Positions 35,041 to 43,395 are shown, counted from the first letter of the stretch. The stretch is DNA of 64,000 nt from Lacrimispora saccharolytica (GCA_016899975.1 JACJJN010000002.1:62001-126000); one strand, 5' to 3'. Notes: generated by a model from the sequence alone, not told the origin. Translations and numbers: made by a program.

Positions 35041-35373
35041 TTATTCCCCTTTCAAATCAGACATAGCACATAATAAATTTTTCCATTCATGATTCATGGC
35101 TTCCAGATATTCCTTGCCTTCTGGTGTTAGTGAATAGTATTTTCGTGGCGGTAACCCCTCCGCGGACTCTTGCCAGGTAGATTGCAGATAATTTTCTTTT
35201 TGCAATCGCCTTAACAAGGGGTATACGGTACTTTCCGTGGAAGCGATCATAGGGTACTTGCTTAATTCCTGTAAAATCTCATATCCGTAATATACTTTTT
35301 TGTTCAACATGAGCAAAATACAGTATTCTAATGTACCACGCACGATCTGCGATTTCCATTTGTCTAAGTTCAT
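35041..35373 (-). CDS. PadR family transcriptional regulator
   Basis: The 110-residue protein has the PadR winged helix: RGTLEYCILLMLNKKVYYGYEILQ, then STVYPLLRRLQKENYL (recognition helix about 50-65) and PRKYYSLTPEGKEYL (wing). ATG 35371-35373 is chosen because GAGGTG lies 6 bases before it; a GTG three codons upstream overlaps that site. It is the first gene of a two-gene operon with the DUF1700 protein. A palindrome over its own promoter suggests autorepression. Confidence 0.9.
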   Translation of the reverse strand: MNLDKWKSQIVRGTLEYCILLMLNKKVYYGYEILQELSKYPMIASTESTVYPLLRRLQKENYLQSTWQESAEGLPPRKYYSLTPEGKEYLEAMNHEWKNLLCAMSDLKGE

Positions 35374-35398
35374 TCTGTTCACCTCACTGCTGTTTTAT

Positions 35399-35437
35399 CG
35401 ATAGGTATATCGTACAACATAGTATATAGGATGTCAA
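35399..35437 (-). promoter_or_regulatory. Promoter and probable operator of the PadR operon
   Basis: On the minus strand TTGACA (35437-35432) and TACGAT (35414-35409) are separated by 17 bp. The palindrome CGATATACCTATCG (35412-35399) overlaps the -10 box and the transcription start region, a good place for PadR to bind and repress its own gene. Confidence 0.65.
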
Positions 35438-35554
35438 TGATACATTTTGGCCTGTCCATCTCACGGAACAGTGTACCAGATGCGCAAAGCGATGTGACAG
35501 ACTGGGTTGCGGGACTGGATCTGTAAAGATGTAACCAAAAAGGAGAGAAACAAA

Positions 35555-35870
35555 ATGCAGAAAAGAAAAGGTTTAAATCTTCTGATGACAGCCCTGATCA
35601 TTGTTGTGATGTCTTATCAGGCGGTCGGAAATCTTTTCCATGAAGCGGCAGGAATCCTGCTTCTTATCCTGTTTTTGATACATAATGCGTTGAACTGGAA
35701 ATGGTATAAAAATATCGGAAAAGGAAAATACAGCAGATTTCGTATCCTGATGGTGACAGTGAACCTGTTGACACTGATCAGTATGCTGCTGGCGATGGCG
35801 ACAGGAATCTATGTGTCACAAAGCCTCTTTTCCTCTTTATGGGGAATGCGGGAAGCCGTTTTTTCTTCCG
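35555..35870 (+). pseudogene. DUF4405 membrane protein gene, 3' truncated
   Basis: From ATG 35555 (preceded by AAGGAGAG) the frame encodes about 100 residues of a DUF4405 protein. A first membrane segment (MTALIIVVMSYQAVG), LLILFLIHNALNWKWY with the conserved histidine, and a third segment (VNLLTLISMLLAMATGIYVS) are present. It then breaks off after LFSSLWGM, where intact members continue with a conserved HMLASYWGF-type region holding more histidines. The sequence after the break matches part of the long hairpin repeat family. By chance the frame stays open into the fucosidase gene, producing an apparent 608-residue fusion that I do not believe is real. Confidence 0.65.
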
Positions 35871-35875
35871 GTCAC

Positions 35876-35930
35876 GCAGCCGCCCGCCGCACACATAGCG
35901 CCCTGCCGCCCCTTCCGGTGTTTTCGTCCG
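35876..35930 (-). repeat. Partial copy (one arm) of the long hairpin repeat
   Basis: On the minus strand CGGACGAAAA (35930-35921) and a 17-mer beginning GTGCGGCGGG (35892-35876) occur in the same order as in copy 2 (21409-21418 and 21443-21459), with spacing of 38 versus 34 bp. No complementary second arm is present. It abuts the break in the DUF4405 gene. Confidence 0.5.
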
Positions 35931-36028
35931 AATCAACAAAACCCCATTTTCAAAACGACGGATTCGTGATACAATCAGACAGACATATGAATTCGGTATT
36001 CATACCAACGAAGAGAGGAGAAAAAGCG

Positions 36029-37333
36029 ATGTATCAGTTTGACAGGGCAGCTTATGAAAAACGAATGGAATGGTACAGAGATGCCAGATTCGGCATGTTT
36101 ATCCACTGGGGGCTTTACGCGATACCGGCGAGAGGAGAGTGGGTCCGGAGTGTGGAAGAAATCCCGAAAGAAGACTATATGAAATATTTTTATGAATTCA
36201 ACCCCACCGATTACGATCCGAAAAAATGGGCGCAGGCGGCAAAGGACGCGGGAATGAAGTATGTGGTACTGACCGCGAAGCACCACGACGGTTTCTGTCT
36301 GTTCGACAGCCAGTACACAGATTTCAAGTCCACGAACACAAAATGCGGCAGAGACCTGGTAGCGGAGTACGTGGAGGCGGTTCGCGAGGCCGGCCTGAAG
36401 GTGGGGCTGTATTTTTCTCTGATCGACTGGTACCACGATGATTTTCCTCACTACGGAGACAGAAACCATCCGATGCGGAACCATCCGGAGTACAGCAATG
36501 AAAACCGTGATTTTGACCGTTACCTGACCTATATGCACAATCAGGTCAGAGAGATCTGTACCAATTACGGAAAGATCGACGTTCTCTGGTTTGATTTTTC
36601 CTATGACGAACTGAGAGGCGAAGCGTGGAAAGGTACGGAGCTGATCGATATGGTGCGCAGTCTGCAGCCGGATGTGATCATTGACAACCGTCTTGAGGTC
36701 AGCGGTGAAGGCTATGGCTCCCTTGCCACCGGAAATCCTGCACCGTACCACGGTGATTTTGTCAGCCCCGAGCAGATGATCCCGCCGAACGGGATCCAGG
36801 ACGTCCATGGACAGGATATCGCCTGGGAGGCATGTGTGACTATGAACAACAACTGGGGATACCATGCGACGGACCATTACTTTAAACCAGCCTCCATGTT
36901 GATCAAAAAGCTGGTGGAATGTGTGTCCAAGGGCGGAAATCTTCTTCTGAATGTGGGACCTGACGCCAAAGGGAACATTCCGGAGGAATCTCTGGAGCGT
37001 CTGGCGGTGATCGGAAAATGGATGAAGAAGAACGGCGACAGTATCTATGGCTGCGGCAAGGCGGAGATTGAGAAGCCGGATTTCGGACGTGTGACAGCGA
37101 AAGGAAAGAAACTTTATTTCCATATGTATGAAAACACCATCGGTCCGGTGCCGCTGCCGGGACTGAAGAAAGAGGAGATCGCATCCATCCGCTGGCTGGC
37201 GACTGGTGCGGAAATCCCCGTTTCTACAAGCTGGGTACACAGTGATTATCCGGACATCGTGTTTGCCAATCTGGGACCGGATCCGGTGCTGCCGGACGAG
37301 ATCGATACGGTGCTGGAAGTGACTTTGAAGTAA
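36029..37333 (+). CDS. Alpha-L-fucosidase, GH29
   Basis: The 434-residue enzyme begins with MFIHWGLYAIPARGEW (about 16-31), the GH29 start missing from the chimeric copy at 29901. It has AKHHDGFCLFDS (about 84) and the nucleophile in VLWFDFSYDE (Asp189). No signal peptide is present, so it should remove fucose from imported oligosaccharides. The length is at the short end for GH29 and lacks an added carbohydrate-binding module. ATG 36029 is chosen for its GAGAGGAG site; the open frame extends upstream only through the DUF4405 remnant. CutC follows after a tandem repeat. Confidence 0.9.
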   Translation: MYQFDRAAYEKRMEWYRDARFGMFIHWGLYAIPARGEWVRSVEEIPKEDYMKYFYEFNPTDYDPKKWAQAAKDAGMKYVVLTAKHHDGFCLFDSQYTDFKSTNTKCGRDLVAEYVEAVREAGLKVGLYFSLIDWYHDDFPHYGDRNHPMRNHPEYSNENRDFDRYLTYMHNQVREICTNYGKIDVLWFDFSYDELRGEAWKGTELIDMVRSLQPDVIIDNRLEVSGEGYGSLATGNPAPYHGDFVSPEQMIPPNGIQDVHGQDIAWEACVTMNNNWGYHATDHYFKPASMLIKKLVECVSKGGNLLLNVGPDAKGNIPEESLERLAVIGKWMKKNGDSIYGCGKAEIEKPDFGRVTAKGKKLYFHMYENTIGPVPLPGLKKEEIASIRWLATGAEIPVSTSWVHSDYPDIVFANLGPDPVLPDEIDTVLEVTLK

Positions 37334-37335
37334 TT

Positions 37336-37399
37336 CGCTGCATGGAATCTGGAAACTAGCGGAAAGTCGCTGCATGCAATCCGAAAATCAGCGGAAACG
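37336..37399 (+). repeat. Tandem pair of 32-bp imperfect repeats
   Basis: 37336-37367 and 37368-37399 both follow the pattern CGCTGCATG-AATC-GAAA-AGCGGAAA. Each unit contains CGCTG and CAGCG/TAGCG-like ends that can form a weak hairpin. They fill the gap between the fucosidase gene and cutC. Confidence 0.6.
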
Positions 37400-37427
37400 T
37401 AAATAGAAAAGTGTGAAAGAGACGACG

Positions 37428-38174
37428 ATGAAAGATTATATTTTAGAAGTGTGCGCCGATTCTGTGGAATCCGTTCTGGCAGCGGAGGAAGGCGGTGCGA
37501 CCCGGGTGGAACTCTGCCAGAATCTGGTGATCGGCGGGACGACGCCGGGGCCGAAATTTTTTGAAGAGGTGCGCAGACACAGCAAGATCAGGATCCATGC
37601 GCTGATCCGTCCCAGGTTCGGGGATTTCTGTTATACAGATTACGAGTATGCGGTGATCCGTGAGGAAGTGAAGATGTACCGTGAACTGGGCGCCGAGGGT
37701 GTGGTGATCGGTATTCTGAAACCGGACGGCACACTGAACATGGAGCAGATGGAAGGGCTGATGGAAGAGGCAAAGGGCATGTCCGTGACCCTGCACCGTG
37801 CCTTTGACGTCTGCGCCGATCCCTTTGCAGCCCTGGAGGATGCGGTAAAGCTGGGGATCGACACGATCCTGACCTCCGGGCAGCGAAACAACTGCCTGGA
37901 AGGGGCGGAACTTCTGCGGGAACTGGAGAAACGGAGCGCCGGAAGGATCTGCATTCAGGCAGGAGGCGGCGTGAATGCGGAAGTGATCGAAAGGCTTGCT
38001 CCGGCTGCGGGGATCAGAGCCTGGCATATGTCCGGAAAGGTGACGCTGGACAGTGAGATGCGTTATCGGAAGGACGGCGTCAATATGGGGCTGCCGTCCC
38101 TCAGCGAGTATGAAATCTACCGCACTTCGGCGGAGAAGGTCCGGGCGGCGAGAGACGTTCTGGAACGTATCTGA
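37428..38174 (+). CDS. cutC: CutC family protein
   Basis: The 248-residue TIM-barrel protein shows the CutC pattern: LEVCADSVESVLAAEEGGATRVELC at the start (shown here as a landmark at residues about 4-28), then IHALIRPRFGDFCY, LHRAFDVCADP and ILTSGQRNN. CutC was first linked to copper tolerance in E. coli, but in gut bacteria it often sits beside glycosidases, as here, and its real role is uncertain. ATG 37428 has only a weak GAAAGAG site. The next gene starts 26 bp after the stop. Confidence 0.9.
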   Translation: MKDYILEVCADSVESVLAAEEGGATRVELCQNLVIGGTTPGPKFFEEVRRHSKIRIHALIRPRFGDFCYTDYEYAVIREEVKMYRELGAEGVVIGILKPDGTLNMEQMEGLMEEAKGMSVTLHRAFDVCADPFAALEDAVKLGIDTILTSGQRNNCLEGAELLRELEKRSAGRICIQAGGGVNAEVIERLAPAAGIRAWHMSGKVTLDSEMRYRKDGVNMGLPSLSEYEIYRTSAEKVRAARDVLERI

Positions 38175-38200
38175 ATATAAAATGCTATAGAGGAAAAGAA

Positions 38201-40723
38201 ATGTTTTTGGAATACAACAGAAAAAGAATTGAACGCCGGTATGAACAGCTGTGCCGGGAATTCCCGGATGTTTTCGGTCCGGTGGATGAAAAGATCAGCG
38301 CCTGCCGGGAGCCTGTCGCGCTAGCGATGAAGTGGATGTACGGGGCAATGCCCTGGAGCGACAGGGGAAATTATCCTTTTGAAACCTTTCTGGATTTTGC
38401 GGAACATGGAGTCTGGCTCTGGGAGACGAAGGAATCGGTCCGCCGTCTGCCGGAGGAAATTTTCCTGAATTACGTTTTGTACCATCGGGTCAATGAGGAA
38501 GAAATCCGTCCATGCCGTCGCCTGTTCTATGACGGTATGAAAGAACAGCTGGGAGAGCTTGAGGGCCGTGAGGCCGCAATTGAGATCAACTATTGGTGTG
38601 CCGCGGAGGCGACGTACCAGTCGTCGGACGACCGGACGCTGTCGGCGCTGGCTGTCTGGCTGAGAGGCAGCGGACGCTGTGGAGAAGAGTCAACATTTAC
38701 CGTCAACGCCATGCGAAGCGCCGGGATTCCTGCCCGCCAGGTCTATGCGCCCAAATGGTCCCACTGTGATGACAACCATGCGTGGGTGGAGGTTTGGACC
38801 GAAGGAAAATGGCAGTTTACCGGAGCCTGTGAACCGCTGCCGATCCTGAATAAGGGATGGTTTACCAACGCGTCCTCCCGGGCGATGATGGTGCATGCCC
38901 GGTGGTTTGACAACATCCTGCCGGAGCAGGAGGAACGGATCGGGAAAGAGGGCATGGTGACCATGCTCAATGAACTGAGCCGGTACGCGGCGGTAAAGAC
39001 CGTGGAGGTCACCGTCCGTATGGAGGATGGCAGCCCCGCAGAATCCGCGCAGGTACAGTTTGAGGTACTGAATTATGCGGAGTATGCGCCGATCGCGGAG
39101 ACCGTGACGGATGGCGAGGGAAAAACAGTTCTGACCACCGGGCTTGGCACGCTGCACCTCTGGGCGCAGAAGGACGGTCAGACCGGAGAGGCGTTTCTTG
39201 ACGTCCGGGAAAACAGCAGCTGCGAGATTTGTCTGGGAACCCGGGAACAGGAATACGGTTGGACAGACTGTGATCTGATCGCTCCGGTGGATACGCCGGT
39301 GAACACGGATCAGCCGACGCCGGAACAGGCGGAGGATGGGAAACGCCGTCTCGAAGAGGCGGAACAGAAGCGCAGAGAAAAAACAAAGGATTGGGAGAAT
39401 CCGGAACTCCGGGCGTTCTGCAGTTATCTGGATACTGTGGAGGGAAACAAGGCAGCCTGCGGCAGAGCGCTGCTGGAAACTCTGACAGAGAAAGACCGGA
39501 CGGACTGCCGCTGTGAAATCCTGAAGCATCACCTGGAGGAGACGATATCATGCCTTGAGGAAGCGGTGCCTGAACCGGGGACAGAGGAGTATGCGCGGTT
39601 CGTATCCTGTGTTCTGAACCCAAGGGTAGAGCATGAAGTGATGACTCCGTACCGCCGTTCCCTTTTGGAGTGGATGTCCGCTGAGGAGCAAAGGAACTTC
39701 CGGAAGGAGCCGAAGCTTTTATGGGAGAAAATCTGCCGTCAGATACAGGAACGTCCGGAGGAAGAGCGCAGCAGTCTGATCACAGCGCCGGCGGCGTGTG
39801 TGAGAACGGGAGTCGGAAGCCGGCGTTCGAAGGAAATCCTGTTTGTGGCTGCTGCGAGAAGCCTCGGCATTCCGGCGCGGCTGAATCCGGATGACGGAGC
39901 GATGGAGTACTGGAGAGACGGCAGCTTTGCGCCTGTGCTTGCGGAATGTGAAAAGAACTGCCGCCTGACGCTGAAGTCGACGGGAGATACCGCCTGGAAA
40001 TATTTTCAGAACTGGAGCATTGCCCGCAGAACGGAGTATGGCTGGCGGTCCCTGCAGCTGACGGACAAAAACTGGGCGGAGGACGGATGCCTGGAGCTGT
40101 GGCTGGAAGCGGGAACCTACCGGCTGATCACGTCCAACCGCCTGCCCAACGGAAATCAGTTTGCGCGGCAGTGCCAGATCTTTCTGGAGCCGGGAAGCTG
40201 CCGGGAACTGACGCTGGAACTGCGGGAAGCAGACCTTTCCGATATGCTGGAATCCATCGATCTGCCGGAATTCCAGGTAAATGACGGGAAGGGAACCCCG
40301 GTCACCGCTTCGGAACTGACGGACGGCGCCTGCCGGGTGATGATCTGGCTGGAGGAGAGCCGAGAGCCGACGGAACATATCCTCAATGAAATGATGGAGC
40401 AGGCGGAGGCGTTCCGCGCCTGGATGTCCCGGATCCTGTTCGTGGTCCGTTCGGAGGATGCCCTGCAGGATCCTACGGTTGAAAAAGCCCTGCGGACGTT
40501 TCCGGAGATTCCGGTCTATTACGACGATTTCGTGGAAAATGTTTATCTGCTGGGGCGCAGGATGTACGTGGATCACGAAAAGCTGCCGCTGATCCTGGTA
40601 ACGGACGGGAAACGCAATGGAATCTATGCCGCCAGCGGATATAATGTGGGAACTGGTGAAATGCTGCTCCGTATCCTGGAAGCGCGAGAGAAAAAGAAAG
40701 AAAATGACAGTTCAGCCAGCTGA
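38201..40723 (+). CDS. Large transglutaminase-like protein with a second degenerate core
   Basis: The 840-residue protein has no signal peptide. A transglutaminase-like core at about 150-215 has the nucleophile in GRCGEEST (Cys160), DDNHAWVEVW (His193) and GACEPLP (Glu211 in the usual acidic position). Residues about 260-350 look like an Ig or carboxypeptidase-regulatory-like beta domain, and about 365-400 form a charged helix. Near 540-570 a second core appears (SRRSKEILFVAAARSLGIPARL), but the cysteine is replaced, so it is probably inactive. The C-terminus (about 740-830: ILFVVRSEDALQ, then LPLILVTDGKRNGIYAASGY) looks thioredoxin-fold-like. It may process peptides or proteins together with the M28 peptidase 36 bp downstream. 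Confidence 0.7.
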   Translation: MFLEYNRKRIERRYEQLCREFPDVFGPVDEKISACREPVALAMKWMYGAMPWSDRGNYPFETFLDFAEHGVWLWETKESVRRLPEEIFLNYVLYHRVNEEEIRPCRRLFYDGMKEQLGELEGREAAIEINYWCAAEATYQSSDDRTLSALAVWLRGSGRCGEESTFTVNAMRSAGIPARQVYAPKWSHCDDNHAWVEVWTEGKWQFTGACEPLPILNKGWFTNASSRAMMVHARWFDNILPEQEERIGKEGMVTMLNELSRYAAVKTVEVTVRMEDGSPAESAQVQFEVLNYAEYAPIAETVTDGEGKTVLTTGLGTLHLWAQKDGQTGEAFLDVRENSSCEICLGTREQEYGWTDCDLIAPVDTPVNTDQPTPEQAEDGKRRLEEAEQKRREKTKDWENPELRAFCSYLDTVEGNKAACGRALLETLTEKDRTDCRCEILKHHLEETISCLEEAVPEPGTEEYARFVSCVLNPRVEHEVMTPYRRSLLEWMSAEEQRNFRKEPKLLWEKICRQIQERPEEERSSLITAPAACVRTGVGSRRSKEILFVAAARSLGIPARLNPDDGAMEYWRDGSFAPVLAECEKNCRLTLKSTGDTAWKYFQNWSIARRTEYGWRSLQLTDKNWAEDGCLELWLEAGTYRLITSNRLPNGNQFARQCQIFLEPGSCRELTLELREADLSDMLESIDLPEFQVNDGKGTPVTASELTDGACRVMIWLEESREPTEHILNEMMEQAEAFRAWMSRILFVVRSEDALQDPTVEKALRTFPEIPVYYDDFVENVYLLGRRMYVDHEKLPLILVTDGKRNGIYAASGYNVGTGEMLLRILEAREKKKENDSSAS

Positions 40724-40759
40724 ACTTTTGCGAAAGAGAACGGAAAAGAGAGGGAGTCT

Positions 40760-42007
40760 ATGGATAAAACAATGATCAGCGGCGCAAGAGCGCTGGAATT
40801 TCTCAGACAGTTTGACTTTATCCGGGAAGCGGGAACCGAAGGGGAACATGCGGCTGCGGAGAAGATCCGGAAGTATCTGGAACAGAATGTGTCCGGTCCG
40901 GGGATCACGTTCCATGAGGAGCCGTTTTCCTTTGAGGAATCCCGGATTCTGGAGGCGCGCCTGGTGGTCACGGAGCCATATCAGAAGGAATATTCCGTTG
41001 TCGGGTGCGCCGGATGCGGAAGCACGCCGGAAAACGGATTGGAAGCGCCGTTTCTCTATGTGGAAAATGGCGACGAGATCAGCCTGGCGTATGCCCGGGG
41101 AAAGATTGTGTTGGTCAACGGAATTGTGAGAAAAGCATTTTATCAGAAGCTTGTGGAAGCAGGCGCGGCGGGATTTGTGATGCTTTCCGGAACGCCCATC
41201 GACGAGGGAGAGGATCTTCGTCCGGCGCGCCGCTCGCTGCGCGGGGTGGAAGAAACGCCGATACAGGGAGTGACTGTCCATTACAAAGACGCAGTGGAAC
41301 TGGTGGAACGGGGTGCATCCAGAGTCCGTCTGATCCTGCGCCAGGAAAAGGAGAAAAGAATCTCCCGCAATCTGATCCTGCGGATCGACGGCAGCCAGCG
41401 GGCGGATGAGATACTGACTGTGAGCGCTCACTACGATTCCGTGCCGGAAGGGCCAGGCGCTTACGACAATATGGCAGGAGCGGTGATCGTCATGGAACTT
41501 TGCCGATATTTCTCTGTACACCGGCCCCGCCGGACGATGGAATTCCTGTGGTTCGGCGCGGAAGAAAAAGGCCTGTATGGAAGCCTGAACTATGTGGAGC
41601 GGCACGGCGAAGAACTGGCGTCGCACCGCTTTAACATGAACGTGGACCTTGCCGGGCAGACCATCGGAGGGACGGTCATCGGAGTGACCGGGAATCCGGA
41701 GATCTGTCAGATCCTTTCCGCCTATGCCCACGAAGCAGGCATGGGCGTATCGTTGAAACATCAGATCTGGGGAAGTGATTCCAACAGTTTTGCATGGAAA
41801 GGCGTTCCGGCCATGACGTTGAACCGGGATGGTTTCGGCATGCATACCCGTCACGATACGGCGGCATTGATTTCCGTCTGGTCCCTGGAGCGGAGCAGCC
41901 GGCTGCTTGCCATGGTGGCGGAACGGCTGGCTTCTGCGGAAGTTTTCCCGTTCCCGCGGGAGGTTCCGGAAAAATTCAGGGAAGAACTGAATGTATTTTT
42001 TGAATGA
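40760..42007 (+). CDS. M28 family zinc aminopeptidase
   Basis: The 415-residue protein carries the M28 dizinc site: SAHYDSV (His, Asp), GAYDNMAG (Asp), WFGAEEKGLYG (Glu pair), MNVDLAG (Asp) and MHTRHDTA (His). A PA-like insertion (about 95-200) precedes the catalytic domain. No signal peptide is seen, so it is likely cytoplasmic. It follows the transglutaminase-like gene on the same strand with no terminator, suggesting a joint role in peptide turnover. GAGAGGGAG precedes the ATG. The exact substrate is unknown. Confidence 0.88.
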   Translation: MDKTMISGARALEFLRQFDFIREAGTEGEHAAAEKIRKYLEQNVSGPGITFHEEPFSFEESRILEARLVVTEPYQKEYSVVGCAGCGSTPENGLEAPFLYVENGDEISLAYARGKIVLVNGIVRKAFYQKLVEAGAAGFVMLSGTPIDEGEDLRPARRSLRGVEETPIQGVTVHYKDAVELVERGASRVRLILRQEKEKRISRNLILRIDGSQRADEILTVSAHYDSVPEGPGAYDNMAGAVIVMELCRYFSVHRPRRTMEFLWFGAEEKGLYGSLNYVERHGEELASHRFNMNVDLAGQTIGGTVIGVTGNPEICQILSAYAHEAGMGVSLKHQIWGSDSNSFAWKGVPAMTLNRDGFGMHTRHDTAALISVWSLERSSRLLAMVAERLASAEVFPFPREVPEKFREELNVFFE

Positions 42008-42101
42008 TCGTCGCAGCGGTTCCGTTGGATCCAGGACGCTCCGTTGGAGCAGATCTTTTATCAGAAAATTAGAACTGTTTTGATCTCATTCCGAACAGAG
42101 G

Positions 42102-42149
42102 AAAACCCCCGGAAAAACGGTCTGTCAGGATTCGTTTTCCGGGGGTTTC
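42102..42149. terminator. Terminator between the M28 peptidase gene and folT
   Basis: GAAAACCCCCGGAAAAACG (42101-42119) pairs with CGTTTTCCGGGGGTTTC (42133-42149) with small bulges. It separates convergent genes and has T runs inside the stem rather than after it. Confidence 0.75.
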
Positions 42150-42195
42150 AACATTGAAAATGCAGTTTCGGATGAAACATAATTTATTTTTTTTG

Positions 42196-42780
42196 TTATC
42201 TTGCCGTTGTGCGGAAGATACGGAAGACACCGGTCTGCTCGATCAGACGTGTGAGTGCAAAAAAGATTACGGAGTCGATCGGCCACATGATCAGGTTCTT
42301 GACCGCACGTGCCGGAAGAAGAACCAGAAAGCCTTTTCCGTACAGCATATCCAGCCACAGGGTGCTCAGAAGAACGTTTACCACCAGGACAACGATCAGC
42401 TTGGCAAGAAGCACCCGCCGTAAAGTAAGTTTTTTCTTGTAGTAAAAGCAGCCGTAAATAAACGCTGCAAGCATTGCATTGAAGGTGAAACCGAAGAAAA
42501 ACGCGCCGTCCGGTTTCATGACATATTTTACGATATCAAGGATTCCCGCGAACAGGGAACCGGTGACCGGGCCGAACAGGTAATCGACCAGCTGATTGGG
42601 GATTGCCGAGAAGCCGATCTTGATATAGGGACCGATGTTGATGGACGCCACAGAATTAAGAATCAATGCAAGCGCCGCGAACATGGCACATACGGCAAGG
42701 ACAGGAACCTTCTTCAGCTCCTGGGAAGATGACAGAAACATATTTTGCTTTTTTTCAGAGCTTGACGGATTTTTAGACAT
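42196..42780 (-). CDS. folT: Folate-specific ECF transporter S component
   Basis: The 194-residue membrane protein has five or six hydrophobic segments and the S-component pattern near the start (VCAMFAALALILNSVASI, then GPYIKIGFSAIPNQLVDYLFGPV). The upstream THF riboswitch makes folate the probable substrate. FolT binds folate and docks with a general ECF module encoded elsewhere. The ribosome-binding AGGAGGT is perfectly placed but lies in a hairpin controlled by the riboswitch. Confidence 0.88.
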   Translation of the reverse strand: MSKNPSSSEKKQNMFLSSSQELKKVPVLAVCAMFAALALILNSVASINIGPYIKIGFSAIPNQLVDYLFGPVTGSLFAGILDIVKYVMKPDGAFFFGFTFNAMLAAFIYGCFYYKKKLTLRRVLLAKLIVVLVVNVLLSTLWLDMLYGKGFLVLLPARAVKNLIMWPIDSVIFFALTRLIEQTGVFRIFRTTAR

Positions 42781-42783
42781 AAA

Positions 42784-42831
42784 AAAATTACCTCCTTTTT
42801 TGGGCTTCTTACTACAATAGGAGATAATTTT
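42784..42831 (-). promoter_or_regulatory. Shine-Dalgarno-sequestering hairpin of folT
   Basis: On the minus strand AAAATTATCTCCT (42831-42819) can pair with AGGAGGTAATTTT (42796-42784), hiding the ribosome-binding site of folT. It lies between the riboswitch and the start codon, so it is the likely expression platform. Confidence 0.7.
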
Positions 42832-42844
42832 GTTATCTTCTGTT

Positions 42845-42941
42845 GCAGCGAGATGCGACTTATATACCGCAAGATTACTCTTTTCGTCTTTCCAGCGACT
42901 CTCTATCCGGAAAGCACTTAACGCATATAAACCTACTCTGC
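42845..42941 (-). ncRNA. Tetrahydrofolate (THF) riboswitch
   Basis: The minus-strand sequence contains the conserved elements of the THF class in order: GAGTAGG, then GCGTTAAGTG, then a stem with GACGAA, GAGTAATC, GCGGTAT and the closing GCATCTCGCTGC that pairs back to the 5' strand. It sits upstream of folT, a common location for this class. It is expected to lower folT translation when folate is abundant. Confidence 0.88.
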
Positions 42942-42958
42942 ATTTCTATGTTGGATTC

Positions 42959-42987
42959 ATTATGAAGCAGAAACAGCGAAAAAGCAA
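42959..42987 (-). promoter_or_regulatory. Candidate promoter of the folT transcript
   Basis: On the minus strand TTGCTT (42987-42982) and CATAAT (42964-42959) are separated by 17 bp, placing the transcript start just before the riboswitch. A 16-bp hairpin (42968-42983 with 42992-43007) overlaps this region. Confidence 0.45.
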
Positions 42988-43034
42988 TGGATTTTTCGTT
43001 GTTTCTGCGTTTTTGGTAAAACATACAAAAAATC

Positions 43035-43313
43035 TTATCTTTTTTGTACAGACTGCCTGCTTGCCAGGTCTTTCTTCCATTTTTCCAGATCTCTGAGAAT
43101 CGAAAGGATACTTTGGTTGCTCATGCAGTAACAGGGCAGTTTTTTACGCCTTTTTCCGGAAATGAACAGGAACATCCGACGGCGTATGGAAATATCGGAA
43201 TCCAAGCGTATCTTTTCGGAAAGCTGGATGTCAGAGTCCAGAGGATACACGGCAAATACGTGCCCGAACCGCCAAAACCGTATGCCGTCTTCGCCGACCG
43301 TTACGCGGACATT
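43035..43313 (-). other. Possible remnant of a coding region, no start
   Basis: A minus-strand frame of about 92 codons reads like protein (VRVTVGEDGIRFWRFGHVF, then SILSILRDLEKWKKDL) but has no start codon with a ribosome-binding site at its 5' end; an in-frame stop lies just upstream. A GTG at 43250 is possible but unsupported. It may be the 3' end of a decayed gene. The rest of 42942-43377 shows nothing else I can assign. Confidence 0.25.
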
Positions 43314-43395
43314 TCAGAGGGTGAAAATCTATAAATAGATTGAGAAAATCGTGAATTGATGATAAAATAGTGAAAACATGAAGGAGGATTATGGA

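Noticed and set aside
37336-37399. The tandem 32-bp units considered as a minimal CRISPR array
   Set aside because: The units are directly adjacent without spacers and are imperfect, and no cas gene is in the window.
42968-43007. A 16-bp hairpin considered as a terminator
   Set aside because: It has no T tract on either strand and overlaps the candidate folT promoter; its role is unclear.
43044-43334. A 96-codon plus-strand open frame
   Set aside because: It has no ribosome-binding site and no recognisable protein features; the minus-strand frame looks slightly more protein-like.
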